From the NCBI GenBank assembly GCA_025331445.1, contig JAIWNE010000002.1, forward strand, positions 682,001 through 746,000: a DNA stretch of 64,000 nucleotides, written 5' to 3'. The notes under the pieces are model-generated. The model saw nothing but the letters and a program-made list of their open reading frames with translations. It had not been told where the DNA came from and did not search any database. The stretch comes from Blakeslea trispora. Lineage: Eukaryota; Mucoromycota; Mucoromycetes; Mucorales; Choanephoraceae. Positions 11,446 through 22,731 of the stretch are shown in pieces. The position numbers and the translations under genes are program-made. The first letter of the stretch is position 1. Every line of letters begins with the position of its first letter.

Positions 11446-12742
11446 AAAAAAAAAAAAGGCGTAAAAAAAGAACGAATAGGTTAGGTTGGTGTTTGTTCCC
11501 GAAGGAGTCTGGAGCTTGTATGTTAGTCTGTCTAATGGTTGTTTATACGGTGTTGGTGCTTTTCTGAAGCTAAGTGATTGTTGTATTATTGACATGTCTT
11601 TTGCATAGCCTTAAATTGCTTATGGTCATTGCAGTAGTAGCTGTCATTTCTGTTTTCTTTTGCTGTTCCCTTTTTAGCTTACCTAAATAATCGATATCCA
11701 TTAATGTGCAAGTAGCTATCCTAAAGATGGCATATGGCTCAGTAATGTAATTACTAATTACTATAGGCTTAGGTATGAAAGGCATGTATGACTTTACAAA
11801 TAGATACATACAAATATATATATATATATGGTAGTAGATTAATTGACACTAGACACTTTGCTACATACTTCCTCATCAAAGTCAGCTAAGGTTGATCTTG
11901 ATATGGGTTTAAATAAAAAACTAGCAAAGTCAATTTTCGAGACTTGATCTGTTTCGTATTTACAAAGTATTCATTATTTGCATCTATCTCTATTCCATAC
12001 CCTCTTCACATTCTTATCTTTTACCACAATTCAAGCAAACGGTGAAAGTGTAATTTCTCTCTATGAATTTACCAGGACAAGCATGTTGTCCAGAGCCCTT
12101 TACAAATTCTCTTTTCTGCTAATGGGTGTATCTACTTGGTATATAATTGAAGCAGAATTTACTCTTAGCATACTTTGTAGCTGAGGAGTCAGTTGTAAAG
12201 GCGTTGTTATATCTGTTTTTTGATACTGTTGAGATGAATTGATAGGCATTCTAGATGCAAAAGACACATTTTTTCATTGAGAAAGGAAAAGCAAGGATAG
12301 CAGGATTTGTATGAAGCACTTTTAGCTCTTATTTCAGTCATTGTAGCATCGATAATATTACAATATATATTGTGATTCTTTTGTGCAGCCTCACCACCTT
12401 ATTAGTCCTCTTTTTTATAAGTCTTTTCTTGTTTTCCTTATCTTTATGTGCTCTCTACATTTTTATTTCCTTGTTCTTTTCTTTGCCAAGTCTCTGACTA
12501 GCTATCAGTTGTTAGCTAAATTTGTTATGATTTTGCAATTTGCACTCTTCAACCACAGCATAAACGCTTGCAGTTAAAAGGTATGGTCATAGTAATTGCA
12601 AGTTTACCTTTGATACTCTACTTGAAAGAATTTGGTTCTTTTTTATGTTTATCACTTCTGTGGCTATCAATGTCATTATTGCTTTTTATACTATGTATTT
12701 CTGAAAGTGTATGTATAAAGGAAAAAGAGTAAGTATGTTTAT
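11446..12742. other. No gene recognised
   Basis: AT-rich DNA with an (AT) run at 11815-11828 and several short ORFs of no recognisable family. A minus-strand ORF at 11570-11809 is open for 79 residues but has no motif I can name. Confidence 0.45.
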
Positions 12743-14820
12743 TTATTTTTTTTTAAATGTCGGATGATAATTCCAATAGGATTTGACACCTTTTTCTTCT
12801 TCTTTCAGCCGAAGCCAAAACTCCTAAAATAATCATATTTCTATTAGCATTATGTTCTTGAGGCTCAATTATCAATGCAAATAAAGTACCTTCAACTCAT
12901 AAATCGCAAGTAGCGAATTCAACAACTTGTCTCCCTGGAGATCTTGTCTGTTACCTGGTAACTCCAAGTTTCCAACCAAGGTGACTACATGGGCACCTTT
13001 CAATGGTTGCATGGAATATAAATATCCATGCAAGCCATTGAAGTCCATGTCTAGCATATAGTCACCAGGGAAGCCTTTCTTACTCAATTGGTTGAGTATG
13101 CATTTATTGATGCGCACACTCTTGCTCTCTTGACCAATCAACAAGCTGCTTCTTTTGCTGCTACTGAAGGAAAGCTCATTATTGAGCATTGCTTCTTTGG
13201 TTGAGAAGCATTCAGTCTCCCCGCTAAGCAGAACTAGTTATTATGTGGATAGAAGATGTTATTGCTAAAAAATTCTTACGGGTGAACTTCAATGCTTGTA
13301 TCGTTCAGAATATGCAACAAAATGCTGTCAACCAGAGAAACATAATTGAATTCGGCTTTTCTTTTCAGCATGCTTTCTAGGCTTGTAAACCTTTGAAGAT
13401 GATCAGTATCCCATCTTTCGGCCAAAAAAAAATGAAAAAAGAACTCACAGGTAATGAAATACAAGCCGAATTTGATTGCCCAGACTGGTTTCATTTTCGC
13501 CATATTCAATCTTGAAGTCTGGTCTTGGCTTTTTTGCTTCCTACAAACAGAGTTAGTATGTTTTTTCTGTCTTTACTATAATAAAAAAAACATTACCTCT
13601 TGAAGCTCTGCAACAGTTGCTTTAATTAAATCAGCCTTGCTTCCAGGCAAGCAACGCTCAAACTTCAGAGCAACTAGCTCCTCATACAAATTCATTGGCA
13701 AGAATGCTTTCATGATATCTCTGTAATCTTCAGAGCAAACATTTGCCACTCTGGACAAGCTCAACCTATTTGGGTTAGTAAACTGGCAAGCAAGCCTTGG
13801 ATTAAGACATGTCAACTTACTTCAAGGTAGCAATTTCAATTGCATTCAACTCTGAGTATCTTTTCAACAAAAGAAAAGACACCCTGTCCAACCAATTTGC
13901 CAAGCTTTGATCATCTTCACCAAGTATCAGACCAACTTCTTCTTCGAATTGTCTTCTTCTCTCAAGCAATCCTTCAACATTCTCCATCTATTAAGATTGA
14001 GTTAGCAAAGGCTTATCCAAGGTATAAGGTTTTGAAAACAAAACAAAAATTATGCCACTTTTAGATCAGTATATGGCTACAATTCAAAGTTACCTCACAA
14101 AAGCACCAGCTCATCAACTTGGAGCGGACTGCGCTTTCTCTTCGATCTAAAGAAGCCTGCTTTCTTGACTTTTTATTTTTATTTTTTGCAACGTTAGATA
14201 GAGTTCATTCATTATCTGACATTTACCTTTTGGAAAAGAGCATCCCAATCACAAGCATTATCATCGCAGTAGGTGTTGATCGCTCTTGCTAGTTCTGGCT
14301 TTAACAAGAGAAGAGCTCTTTTGTACCGTCTTACCCATGCTGATCTCAAATGTATTGGGCTTTTATGATTATTTGTCGTAACAATCACTGACTCATGTTT
14401 GACTACGAACTCACTGAGAGTAAATTCAGTAGGCCTTGAGAGAAATTTTTCTAATTCTATGAAGAATTGACAGGTTAAGCGATTGAATAGAAGGAAACTT
14501 TTCAAGCAATGCATCCCTTGCTTGCCAAAGTACTGCTTCAGGCTTCTTGTCAAAGTAATTGCAAAGAAAGTCTGTATGACACGGCTCAAGCTTCTTTGGT
14601 GGAGTACTCTGCTTTTTTTGGCCAGGAAGACGCTTTTCATTGTCCTCTTGCTTCTTTTTTTTTTCATCAGGCTCGCCGCTTCCCAGTAGTACCACTCGAG
14701 ATTTACTGTCTCGACAATGTTGCCAACCTGATGCTCTATCTCTATAAAATCATATCTTGGAATCTCGTCCATGACGTTGAAATAGTGTATGTATTCGTCT
14801 GGAATATCAATCGTAGTCAT
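12743..14820 (-). pseudogene. D...ExK family gene, copy 1, motif region deleted
   Basis: A minus-strand gene of at least eight exons, nearly the same as the copies at 20609-22535 and 40960-42935 from its middle to its 3' end. It keeps the 5' part lost in those copies: ATG at 14820, MTTIDIPDEYIHYFNVMDE, then a Lys/Glu-rich section and LCNYFDKKPEAVLWQARDAL, which lies in a different frame from the first segment. Downstream parts include IELEKFLSRPTEFTLSEF, RSAWVRRYKRALLLLKPEL and DTDHLQRFTSLESMLKRKA. In the exon that should hold GRKIDLL...LEFKRA, 47 residues (141 bp) are missing in frame between two AGC-repeat serine tracts, removing the whole putative active site. The 3' exon also leaves the family sequence after WLRLKEEE. 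It is a non-functional or rearranged copy. The RNA could still be spliced, but no catalytic protein is expected. Confidence 0.6.
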
Positions 14821-14882
14821 TTTCAAGGGATGAAAGAAAGTACGCAAAATAAAAAACACTAGAGATGTATTTAAAAAGTTTC

Positions 14883-15134
14883 TGTTATAGAACGGTCCTA
14901 ATCTCTTGATTATCTTATATTTAAATATCCCTTTAACCTCCACAAGAGGTGTTCACCCAATGTATTACGAATCTCCTAATTAGGAATCCTCAACTATTAT
15001 CCCTGTAGCAATTAGACGTGTATTATAAATCCTTCTTCTCTCTCTGAAGTTTTAATAAAGCTACTAACAGTCTCAAAAAGTACTCAATAGTCTTTATTAC
15101 ACATCATCTATCAAAGTATACACGTTACATAACA
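14883..15134. mobile_element. Solo LTR (252 bp) with 5-bp target duplication
   Basis: The sequence starts TGTTATAGAACGG and ends CACGTTACATAACA, so it has TG...CA ends inside a short TGTTAT/ATAACA inverted repeat. It is flanked on both sides by GTTTC (14878-14882 and 15135-15139), a 5-bp target-site duplication usual for LTR retrotransposons. Inside are a TATA-like tattataaa and, about 30 bp later, aataaag, consistent with promoter and poly(A) signals. No internal retrotransposon sequence follows, so this is the scar of LTR-LTR recombination. The same site in the mirror arm is uninterrupted and shows the pre-insertion sequence. Confidence 0.9.
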
Positions 15135-15372
15135 GTTTCACCCTGAAATTTATCTGTGATTGACAACCATTCTGCATGAATTAGACTTGCATGAAACAGG
15201 ATGTCATAGTATGCTTGGGAAGAAAAAAAGAGCTTTCTAATTATGATATCTTGTTTCATGCAAGTCTAATTCATGCAGAATGGTTGTCAATCACAGATAA
15301 ATTTCAGGGTGAAACTTTTTAAATACATCTCTAGTGTTTTTTATTTTGCGTACTTTCTTTCATCCCTTGAAA

Positions 15373-15725
15373 ATGACTACGATTGATATTCCAGACGAAT
15401 ACATACACTATTTCAACGTCATGGACGAGATTCCAAGATATGATTTTATAGAGATAGAGCATCAGGTTGGCAACATTGTCGAGACAGTAAATCTCGAGTG
15501 GTACTACTGGGAAGCGGCGAGCCTGATGAAAAAAAAAAGAAGCAAGAGGACAATGAAAAGCGTCTTCCTGGCCAAAAAAAGCAGAGTACTCCACCAAAGA
15601 AGCTTGAGCCGTGTCATACAGACTTTCTTTGCAATTACTTTGACAAGAAGCCTGAAGCAGTACTTTGGCAAGCAAGGGATGCATTGCTTGAAAAGTTTCC
15701 TTCTATTCAATCGCTTAACCTGTCA
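15373..15725 (+). pseudogene. D...ExK family gene, 5' fragment in mirror arm
   Basis: A mirror copy of the 5' portion of the gene at 12743-14820, same sequence from the ATG (MTTIDIPDEYIHYFNVMDE) through KKPEAVLWQARDALLEKFPS, then breaking off at cctgtca into unrelated DNA. Only the N-terminal region is present, so it cannot make a complete protein. It does retain the leader and start codon. Confidence 0.8.
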
Positions 15726-16154
15726 AGTCTTCTAGACATCTTCTCCGTCATGCTGTTGAAGACCAATAAACCACAATGATATAAAATCAGAGAATTAATC
15801 AGACTAAAGATAATGTTTTATTTACTTCAAAATTGATGTGCTATTTATACTTTTCATAAAGATGATATTTCAACTGAGATTGTAAAACTTTTCTAGAGGC
15901 TTGTAGATGATTATGATAATAACAACGAATCGGATGAGAGATGAATGATGACAGTCTTGTAAAGAAGAATTACTAAAATAGAATGATTGGCCATCTGTAC
16001 CTTAAACCCAGTAACTGGTAAATAATTGGTAAGATGTCAGTCCTGACCTTGAATGAAGGTTTATCCGAATTGAATGTCAAATGAAACAAGCTGAAGTCGA
16101 ATTAGAGAATAGTTGTGGATTCATAAGTGGTTAAATCATTGATCCGTACTATAT
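15726..16154. other. Short spacer without a gene
   Basis: About 430 bp between the palindrome and piggyBac copy 2. I see no ORF or repeat of note. The last four bases (ATAT) are the target duplication of the transposon. Confidence 0.5.
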
Positions 16155-18736
16155 TGGGTGGACGTAAATGAAGCCGAAAGTGGCTTCATTTTCACCCGCA
16201 TATTTTACATAATAAAAAGTTGCATGAAGAATTTAATAAGTTGACACATATCACTTTCAGATATGAAAAATCGTAGGATGATGTTAGAATTGAATTTGGA
16301 TGACCTTTTTCTAACAAAAGTTTTCGTCTATTCTTTACTTTTTTCTTCAATTTCATTTTCTATTTCCATTAAATTTTATTAAAAACCCGCAATGTCTCGC
16401 AATCAAAACCTCGCTTTAAACCAAAGAGTATCCGTCAATGGTCGCTACTTAGTAGGAACTGAAGTTGCCAGATTGTTAGAAGCAACTCACGATTTCAGAC
16501 AACCAGGTTCTCGTCTTTTTGGAACCATTTGTAACCGTGTTGAAGAAGGTAACAAGGTTTTTTACGGCATTGAGTTTAATGCACTCAATGGCCGCCAAAT
16601 TCAGTTGAGTGCAGCATGTATCTCCACCAGGTTTGTTGAAAAGGCACCTGTTGAAGCTCAGGTTGCTGCTGAATCCAGCAGACAAGCTGCTGTGACCACC
16701 GATGCTGCTGCCGCAACTGATGGGGCTTCTTCAGGAAGCAGCTCATCATCGAGCGAAGAAGAAGTCTCTTATAACGAAACTGTCAACGTCGACAGTGAAT
16801 GGGTTGACCAGGAAGTTGTCTTTGACGCAAGAGCAACAAGTGGTACCTCATTCGTCGGAAAGAGCAAGATGAACATGGAGAACAGCCGAGTAGCTTCGCC
16901 CGCCGATTACTTTTTGCGCTTCTTGCCCCAAGAGCACTTTCTTGATGTGATCGACAAGATCAACATCAATGCAAGAAGCGCTTATCCAGGTTGGGCGGAG
17001 CTAAACTGGAACGAATTCTTGCTTTGGGTCACGATGTGTCTGATCATGACAATGTTCTCAAATGCCGATTTGGAATTGTTTTGGGGGAAGAGTCAAAGTC
17101 CGTTTGGTTTTAACTTTACCTTTGCTGATTTTATGACCATTGAGAGATTCAGAAGTTTGACCTCTATGTTTACGTTTGAGATTCCTAACATTGCAAAGTA
17201 AGTCAAATGTTTTGTTTAATTGCAAAAGTACTTAATATGATTGTTGTAGCCAAAAAGAGGATTCGTTGTATCAGCTTCGTCGATTCATCGCTGCATACAA
17301 CGACAATTTAGTCCAAGCAATGGTGCCAGGAAAATACTTGTGCGTAGATGAAAGCATGAACCAGTGGCTCGGTAAAGGCATGCCTAACGTGGTGAAGATT
17401 CCAAGAAAGCCCCACTCAATCGTTCAAGAGTACAAAACCTTGGCCGATTGCGAGACTTTCTGTATTCTAAGATTGGATCCCGTTGGCGACAAGACCGTCA
17501 GACGATTTGAGTCACAAGGTACTCTGAAGACAATAGCGACGGTCTTGCGCCTTACCGAGCCTTGGTTCTATTCAGGTAGAACCATAGTTGGTGATTCTCT
17601 CTTTGGTTCGCCAGCTATGGCAAGAAGGCTACTGGATGAAGGCCTGTACTCAATAATGCAGGTCAAGAAGAGAATGTACTGGCCTCGTGGGATGCCCCGG
17701 GATGATTTGGTTGCTGCTCTTGGTGATGACTTTGGTGCCAAGGTCAGCAAAAGGGCTAGACAAGGTGATATCTTTGTATGCGCCTACAAAGATATCAAGC
17801 CCAGGGCCTTGGTCGCCAGCTGTGGTCTCACCAAGGATGGCAGCCAAATCACACGAAGAATGAAAGACGGCCAGGTGAAGTCATGCAACAGACCACTTGT
17901 GTTTGATGAATACTCAGCAAACAAAGGTATATAAAAAAGTGATTGTTTGATGATAAAATTCTAAAAATTTAAATAGGGGCCGTTGACAATGCCAACAACC
18001 GGAGAGATTACATGGCCTCTTTCCATGATGCGATGAAGAGTGGCCGGTCAATGGTTCGTTGCTTGGCTTTCTTTCTTGGTGTTGCCGAGGCAAATGCCTT
18101 TTCGGCATACATTACCTTTGCTGAGAAAGGAAAGGGGATGAAGCATGGTGAGTTTCGGTGGAAACTTTGCGTCTCGCTCCTGTCACACTTGACACAGGGT
18201 GAAGAGGGACCCTCTGGAAACCACAGCCAGCCTAATTTAACTCGTTCAATGGTTCCAGGGGGGTCAGAATGTACCTCACCACCCTGTGTCAATAGGTGAA
18301 AAGAGACGCAGACTTTGCAAGAAGTGCAAGTGTCGGACTTCTTTCCGCTGCAAATGCGATGAAAATTTGTCTTTGTGCTTTGTCTGCTGTGCCGTTCATA
18401 TCGAAGAAAAAACGATTGAACGGTATCAGCAAAATCTTTGAATAAATCTCTTTCATTTGTGATATTTTGACGCATTTTTGATAACTTTATGTTTAACTTA
18501 TAGGTTGACAAAAATGAAGCCACTTTCGGCTTCTAGAATTTACGTCCTACAAGCGAAATTGAATGATCAGAGCTGGCACAACAAAACATCTCGTACAAAG
18601 CTGAAAATCGTACACAATGCAATTGATATGTGAAGGTTTTGATCTACAAAGTCTCAGACTTGTAACTTTATTATGATACGAGTTATGCTTTTTCAAAGTG
18701 AAGCCGAAAGTGGCTTTTCGGAGTTACGTCCACCCA
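16155..18736 (+). mobile_element. piggyBac-like DNA transposon, copy 2
   Basis: 2582 bp, the same length as copy 1, with terminal repeat TGGGTGGACGTAA and a clean 4-bp target duplication ATAT (16151-16154 and 18737-18740). All ORFs of the element are repeated unchanged between the two copies, pointing to very recent transposition. Canonical piggyBac uses TTAA; ATAT here shows a relaxed or different 4-bp target. Confidence 0.93.
16392..18441 (+). CDS. piggyBac-like transposase (copy 2)
   Basis: Plus-strand counterpart of the transposase at 2971-5020. Exon 1 runs 16392 to about 17200, exon 2 about 17252-17932, exon 3 about 17982-18441; introns are about 50 bp with clean GT/AG borders. Asp residues lie in VDESMNQW and GDSLFGSP, and the Cys-rich C-terminal zinc domain ends at the TGA at 18441. 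The frame shift at six G (about 18257-18262) is shared with copy 1. If real, the protein stops after SPPCVNR at 18299 and lacks the zinc domain, which in piggyBac-type enzymes contacts the terminal repeats. If it is an assembly error, the gene is intact. The start was chosen as the first ATG after the subterminal region and matches in both copies. Confidence 0.87.
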
Positions 18737-18742
18737 ATATGA

Positions 18743-19294
18743 ATACAACACTCAGTTCCTTTGTTCTACGATCGTGTCAGATATGATCAATTGGCTGCTT
18801 TCAGAACTCAAGAAGCTACTTATATTGACGAAGAAGGTATTACTTTCAAGGATAGAAATAGGATTGCTCATGAGAAAAGACTAATGTTGAGCTTTTTCTA
18901 AGATGAAGAAATAGATATCATTGGTGATAGCGATGAAGAGATAGATGTTGTAGATGAAGCTGAAGCTGAAGCCAGCACTGTCAACATTCAATCGGAGAAC
19001 CTCATTGCGTTTGATGAAGTTGATGTTGATTTTGTTGGTGGAAGTGATGAAGAAGTTGAAGAAGGTAGAAGAGGAAACGGAGAGAGGAGTGCAGCTTGGG
19101 AACGTGTCAAAACTTTGATGTCGACACTGAGCCATCAAAAAAGAAAAGTGCACAAGGCATCAAGAGCTGCATCCTTTGAAACAGAAGCTGCAGAAGATAT
19201 TGCAAGACACCTAGAGCATATCTTAGAAAAACTAGACGGGGTTATCGCAAGAAACCCCAACCTCTATAGAAATCCTGAAAGACAGTTGCATTAA
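18743..19294 (+). pseudogene. Fragment of unknown acidic-protein gene cut by piggyBac copy 2
   Basis: Immediately right of the transposon the plus strand reads VPLFYDRVRYDQLAAFRTQE...MLSFF-stop, then in the same frame DEEIDIIGDSDEEIDVVDEA, an acidic section, and AWERVKTLMSTLSHQKRKV...NPERQLH with a TAA at 19294. Codon composition looks coding throughout. It is interrupted by one TAA (after MLSFF) and by the transposon at its 5' side. I do not recognise the family. The Glu/Asp-rich middle and basic, helical end could belong to a nuclear or transposon-encoded protein. Probably a relic. Confidence 0.4.
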
Positions 19295-19999
19295 AAAACT
19301 TAAAAATAAAACAAAAAACTTCTTCAGGACAAAAGTAAAATTACAAGTAAAGAAATCAGTAAGCCACCAAAGCCACTGAGGATTTATGCCTATGATTCAA
19401 ATCCCGGCGGGAACATTCAAACAGATTCATTTTCATACCATTGGCATGTCAGGTCCCCCAATGACGTCTCTACTATTTTTGAAACTTAAGATACACACCC
19501 ATTATTTTCAGGTTAGTTTTTTTTTTTAAAAAAAAAGAAACCTGGAATGAGAGCAATCTTTTTCAGTTAAACAATGATGAGATTTTTGTTTCTTGTCTTG
19601 TTCTCTAGCCTTTATGCCCTGCATCTGCTCAGCTTGGTTCGTCCTCCTGAGGTTCGCTTTGAGAACAAGGCTTTCTCAATTACTTGAAGCAGCGTTGCTA
19701 TGCATCCGCTTAACACTTGATCTTTTCTTTCTCTTTCCAAGTAAGGAGCCTTTATGCCCTGCATCTGCTCAGCTTGGTTCGTCCTCCTGAGGTTCGCTCC
19801 CCTTGGAAAACTACTACTTTTTTTTTTTTTTTTACTAACTTGCGTAAAAATGTATTTTTCAAAGATCATTTGTTTTGCTATTAGCATTTAGGGCCTAGTT
19901 TATGCTTCTTGTCCAAAGATGCAGTTAATTCGAGCTTGCATTTGATTAGCCTAGAGAAAGCAGAAAAGGGATGGTATTCTGTATTTGATATTCATTCTC
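19295..19999. other. Gene-free, with a 51-bp direct repeat
   Basis: No coding region. A segment of about 51 bp beginning gcctttatgccctgcatctg occurs at about 19609 and again at about 19749, separated by some 90 bp. Homopolymer T/A runs are common. Confidence 0.6.
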
Positions 20000-20608
20000 T
20001 CTCTCAAGACTCAAATTCTACCTTAGCTAATATGCAAGCTATCTCAGCCAATCCATATGACTGACAGGGCTAATGTCGTTCTATACTCGACTTAAAGCTC
20101 TCCAAGGGAGTTAGTGCTGCAAAATGCAACGTGTATCAATACACTTTTCGAAAGCATCAACAATTATTTGAAGCACAATTGGGTCACATCCAACCAATCC
20201 ACATATAGGCCTAAGCATAACTTTTTCTTCAAATGGTAAAATGAAATAAAACATCATACAAGAAATAAGGCATGAGAAAATAGCTATTCAAAGAAAGCTC
20301 TAAACAAATTCATTAGTAAACCCCATACATTGCATACTTTTCTACTGATTGTACTAGAACTCGTTTGAATAGTAAAACTACTTTTATAACATCCATTAAC
20401 CACTTGTTGTTATTCCTTTGAGTGTTGACACTTGCATTTTATTACGATATTTTCTATCTTGGACTGTCTTTAACAAAAATAATATACAACGTATAGCTCT
20501 TTCAATAAGAAGATCATACACTTCGGATTGTTACCACAACTTTGCAAAAAGACGAGGATCAGTTGTTGTGCAAACTAAAGCAAATGGTAAAACAGGGTAT
20601 ATTATTTA

Positions 20609-22535
20609 TTAGAGCTTGCGAGCAGCAAGCCGTGGTGTAAAAAACACCGATTTGTCAACTACAATGTGTTTTTCGTTATCTTCTTCTTCTTCTTTTTCAT
20701 CATCATCTTCTTCTTCTCCTTCATCATCATCATCTTCTTCTTTCAGCCGAAGCCAAAACTCCTAAAATAATCATATTTCTATTAGCATTATGTTCTTGAG
20801 GCTCAATTATCAATGCAAATAAAGTACCTTCAACTCATAAATCGCAAGTAGCGAATTCAACAACTTGTCTCCCTGGAGATCTTGTCTGTTACCTGGTAAC
20901 TCCAAGTTTCCAACCAAGGTGACTACATGGGCACCTTTCAATGGTTGCATGGAATATAAATATCCATGCAAGCCATTGAAGTCCATGCCTAGCATGTAGT
21001 CACCAGGGAAGCCCTTCTTACTCAATTGGTTGAGTATGCATTTGTTAATGCGCACACTCTTGCTCTCTTGACCAATCGACAAGCTGCTTCTTTTGCTGCT
21101 GCTGCCCTTGCTTGTCTTCTGCTTCTTTTCTTGAAATTCTTGAGCTCGCTTAAACTCCAAGACACCAAGTTCACAACCTTTGCTTTTCACCAGGAGATCA
21201 ATCTTTCGGCCTCCGATTCGGCTGTTGCTGCTGTTGCTGCTGCTGAAGGAAAGCTCATTATTGAGCATTGCTTCTTTGGTTGAGAAGCATTCAGTCTCCC
21301 CGCTAAGCAGAACTAGTTATTATGTGGATAGAAGATGTTATTGCTAAAAAATTCTTACGGGTGAACTTCAATGCTTGTATCGTTCAGAATATGCAACAAA
21401 ATGCTGTCAACCAGAGAAACATAATTGAATTCGGCTTTTCTTTTCAGCATGCTTTCTAGGCTTGTAAACCTTTGAAGATGATCAGTATCCCATCTTTCGG
21501 CCAAAAAAAAATGAAAAAAGAACTCACAGGTAATGAAATACAAGCCGAATTTGATTGCCCAGACTGGTTTCATTTTCGCCATATTCAATCTTGAAGTCTG
21601 GTCTTGGCTTTTTTGCTTCCTACAAACAGAGTTAGTATGTTTTTTCTGTCTTTACTATAATAAAAAAAACATTACCTCTTGAAGCTCTGCAACAGTTGCT
21701 TTAATTAAATCAGCCTTGCTTCCAGGCAAGCAACGCTCAAACTTCAGAGCAACTAGCTCCTCATACAAATTCATTGGCAAGAATGCTTTCATGATATCTC
21801 TGTAATCTTCAGAGCAAACATTTGCCACTCTGGACAAGCTCAACCTATTTGGGTTAGTAAACTGGCAAGCAAGCCTTGGATTAAGACATGTCAACTTACT
21901 TCAAGGTAGCAATTTCAATTGCATTCAACTCTGAGTATCTTTTCAACAAAAGAAAAGACACCCTGTCCAACCAATTTGCCAAGCTTTGATCATCTTCACC
22001 AAGTATCAGACCAACTTCTTCTTCGAATTGTCTTCTTCTCTCAAGCAATCCTTCAACATTCTCCATCTATTAAGATTGAGTTAGCAAAGGCTTATCCAAG
22101 GTATAAGGTTTTGAAAACAAAACAAAAATTATGCCACTTTTAGATCAGTATATGGCTACAATTCAAAGTTACCTCACAAAAGCACCAGCTCATCAACTTG
22201 GAGCGGACTGCGCTTTCTCTTCGATCTAAAGAAGCCTGCTTTCTTGACTTTTTATTTTTATTTTTTGCAACGTTAGATAGAGTTCATTCATTATCTGACA
22301 TTTACCTTTTGGAAAAGAGCATCCCAATCACAAGCATTATCATCGCAGTAGGTGTTGATCGCTCTTGCTAGTTCTGGCTTTAACAAGAGAAGAGCTCTTT
22401 TGTACCGTCTTACCCATGCTGATCTCAAATGTATTGGGCTTTTATGATTATTTGTCGTAACAATCACTGACTCATGTTTGACTACGAACTCACTGAGAGT
22501 AAATTCAGTAGGCCTTGAAAGAAATTTTTCTAATT
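20609..22535 (-). pseudogene. D...ExK family gene, copy 2 (5'-truncated, motif intact)
   Basis: Minus-strand counterpart of the gene at 40960-42935 and the same from the exon starting ELEKFLSRP onward. It keeps the motif exon, in which GRKIDLLVKSKGCELGVLEF is followed by KRA: Asp, then Glu-x-Lys, as in PD-(D/E)XK nucleases. The last exon encodes WLRLKEE followed by an acidic Glu/Asp tract and ends VFFTPRLAARKL with the stop at 20609. Upstream of 22535 the family 5' exons are missing: the sequence passes into about 17 bp of intron-like DNA (a branch-like tactgaat on the minus strand) and then, across the DIRS insertion, into unrelated arm DNA. With no promoter or start it is presumably not expressed as such. 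Confidence 0.6.
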
Positions 22536-22731
22536 CTAAACTGTATTCAGTAAATCCAAATGTTGCCGAAGTGAAGGCAGAAAATGTGGTTAATGCTCTC
22601 AGAGCCACGCTTTATTTTTCATATAAATATAGTAATAAAATTTTAAATCCCTTTCTTCCTTATATCTTGAAAAGCAAGCATAGGGATAAGAATTCAATTT
22701 TTTTTTTTTTTTTTCAGGGTGGGTTAAGTAT

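Larger units (their letters stand above)
14468..15725. repeat. Palindrome: 474-bp inverted arms, 53-bp loop, LTR in left arm
   Basis: The right arm 15252-15725 (474 bp) is the reverse complement of the left arm 14468-15198 after a 252-bp LTR and one 5-bp target duplication are removed (731 - 257 = 474). I saw no mismatch where I compared them, and ORFs of 117 and 68 residues recur unchanged in mirrored positions. The loop is 15199-15251. Each arm carries the 5' end of the D...ExK gene family, so the two start codons (14820 and 15373) diverge away from a shared centre. Confidence 0.9.

Noticed and set aside
19394..19413. A tRNA T-arm-like sequence (gattcaaatcccggcggga)
   Set aside because: No matching acceptor stem, anticodon arm or D-arm can be placed upstream, and no terminator follows.
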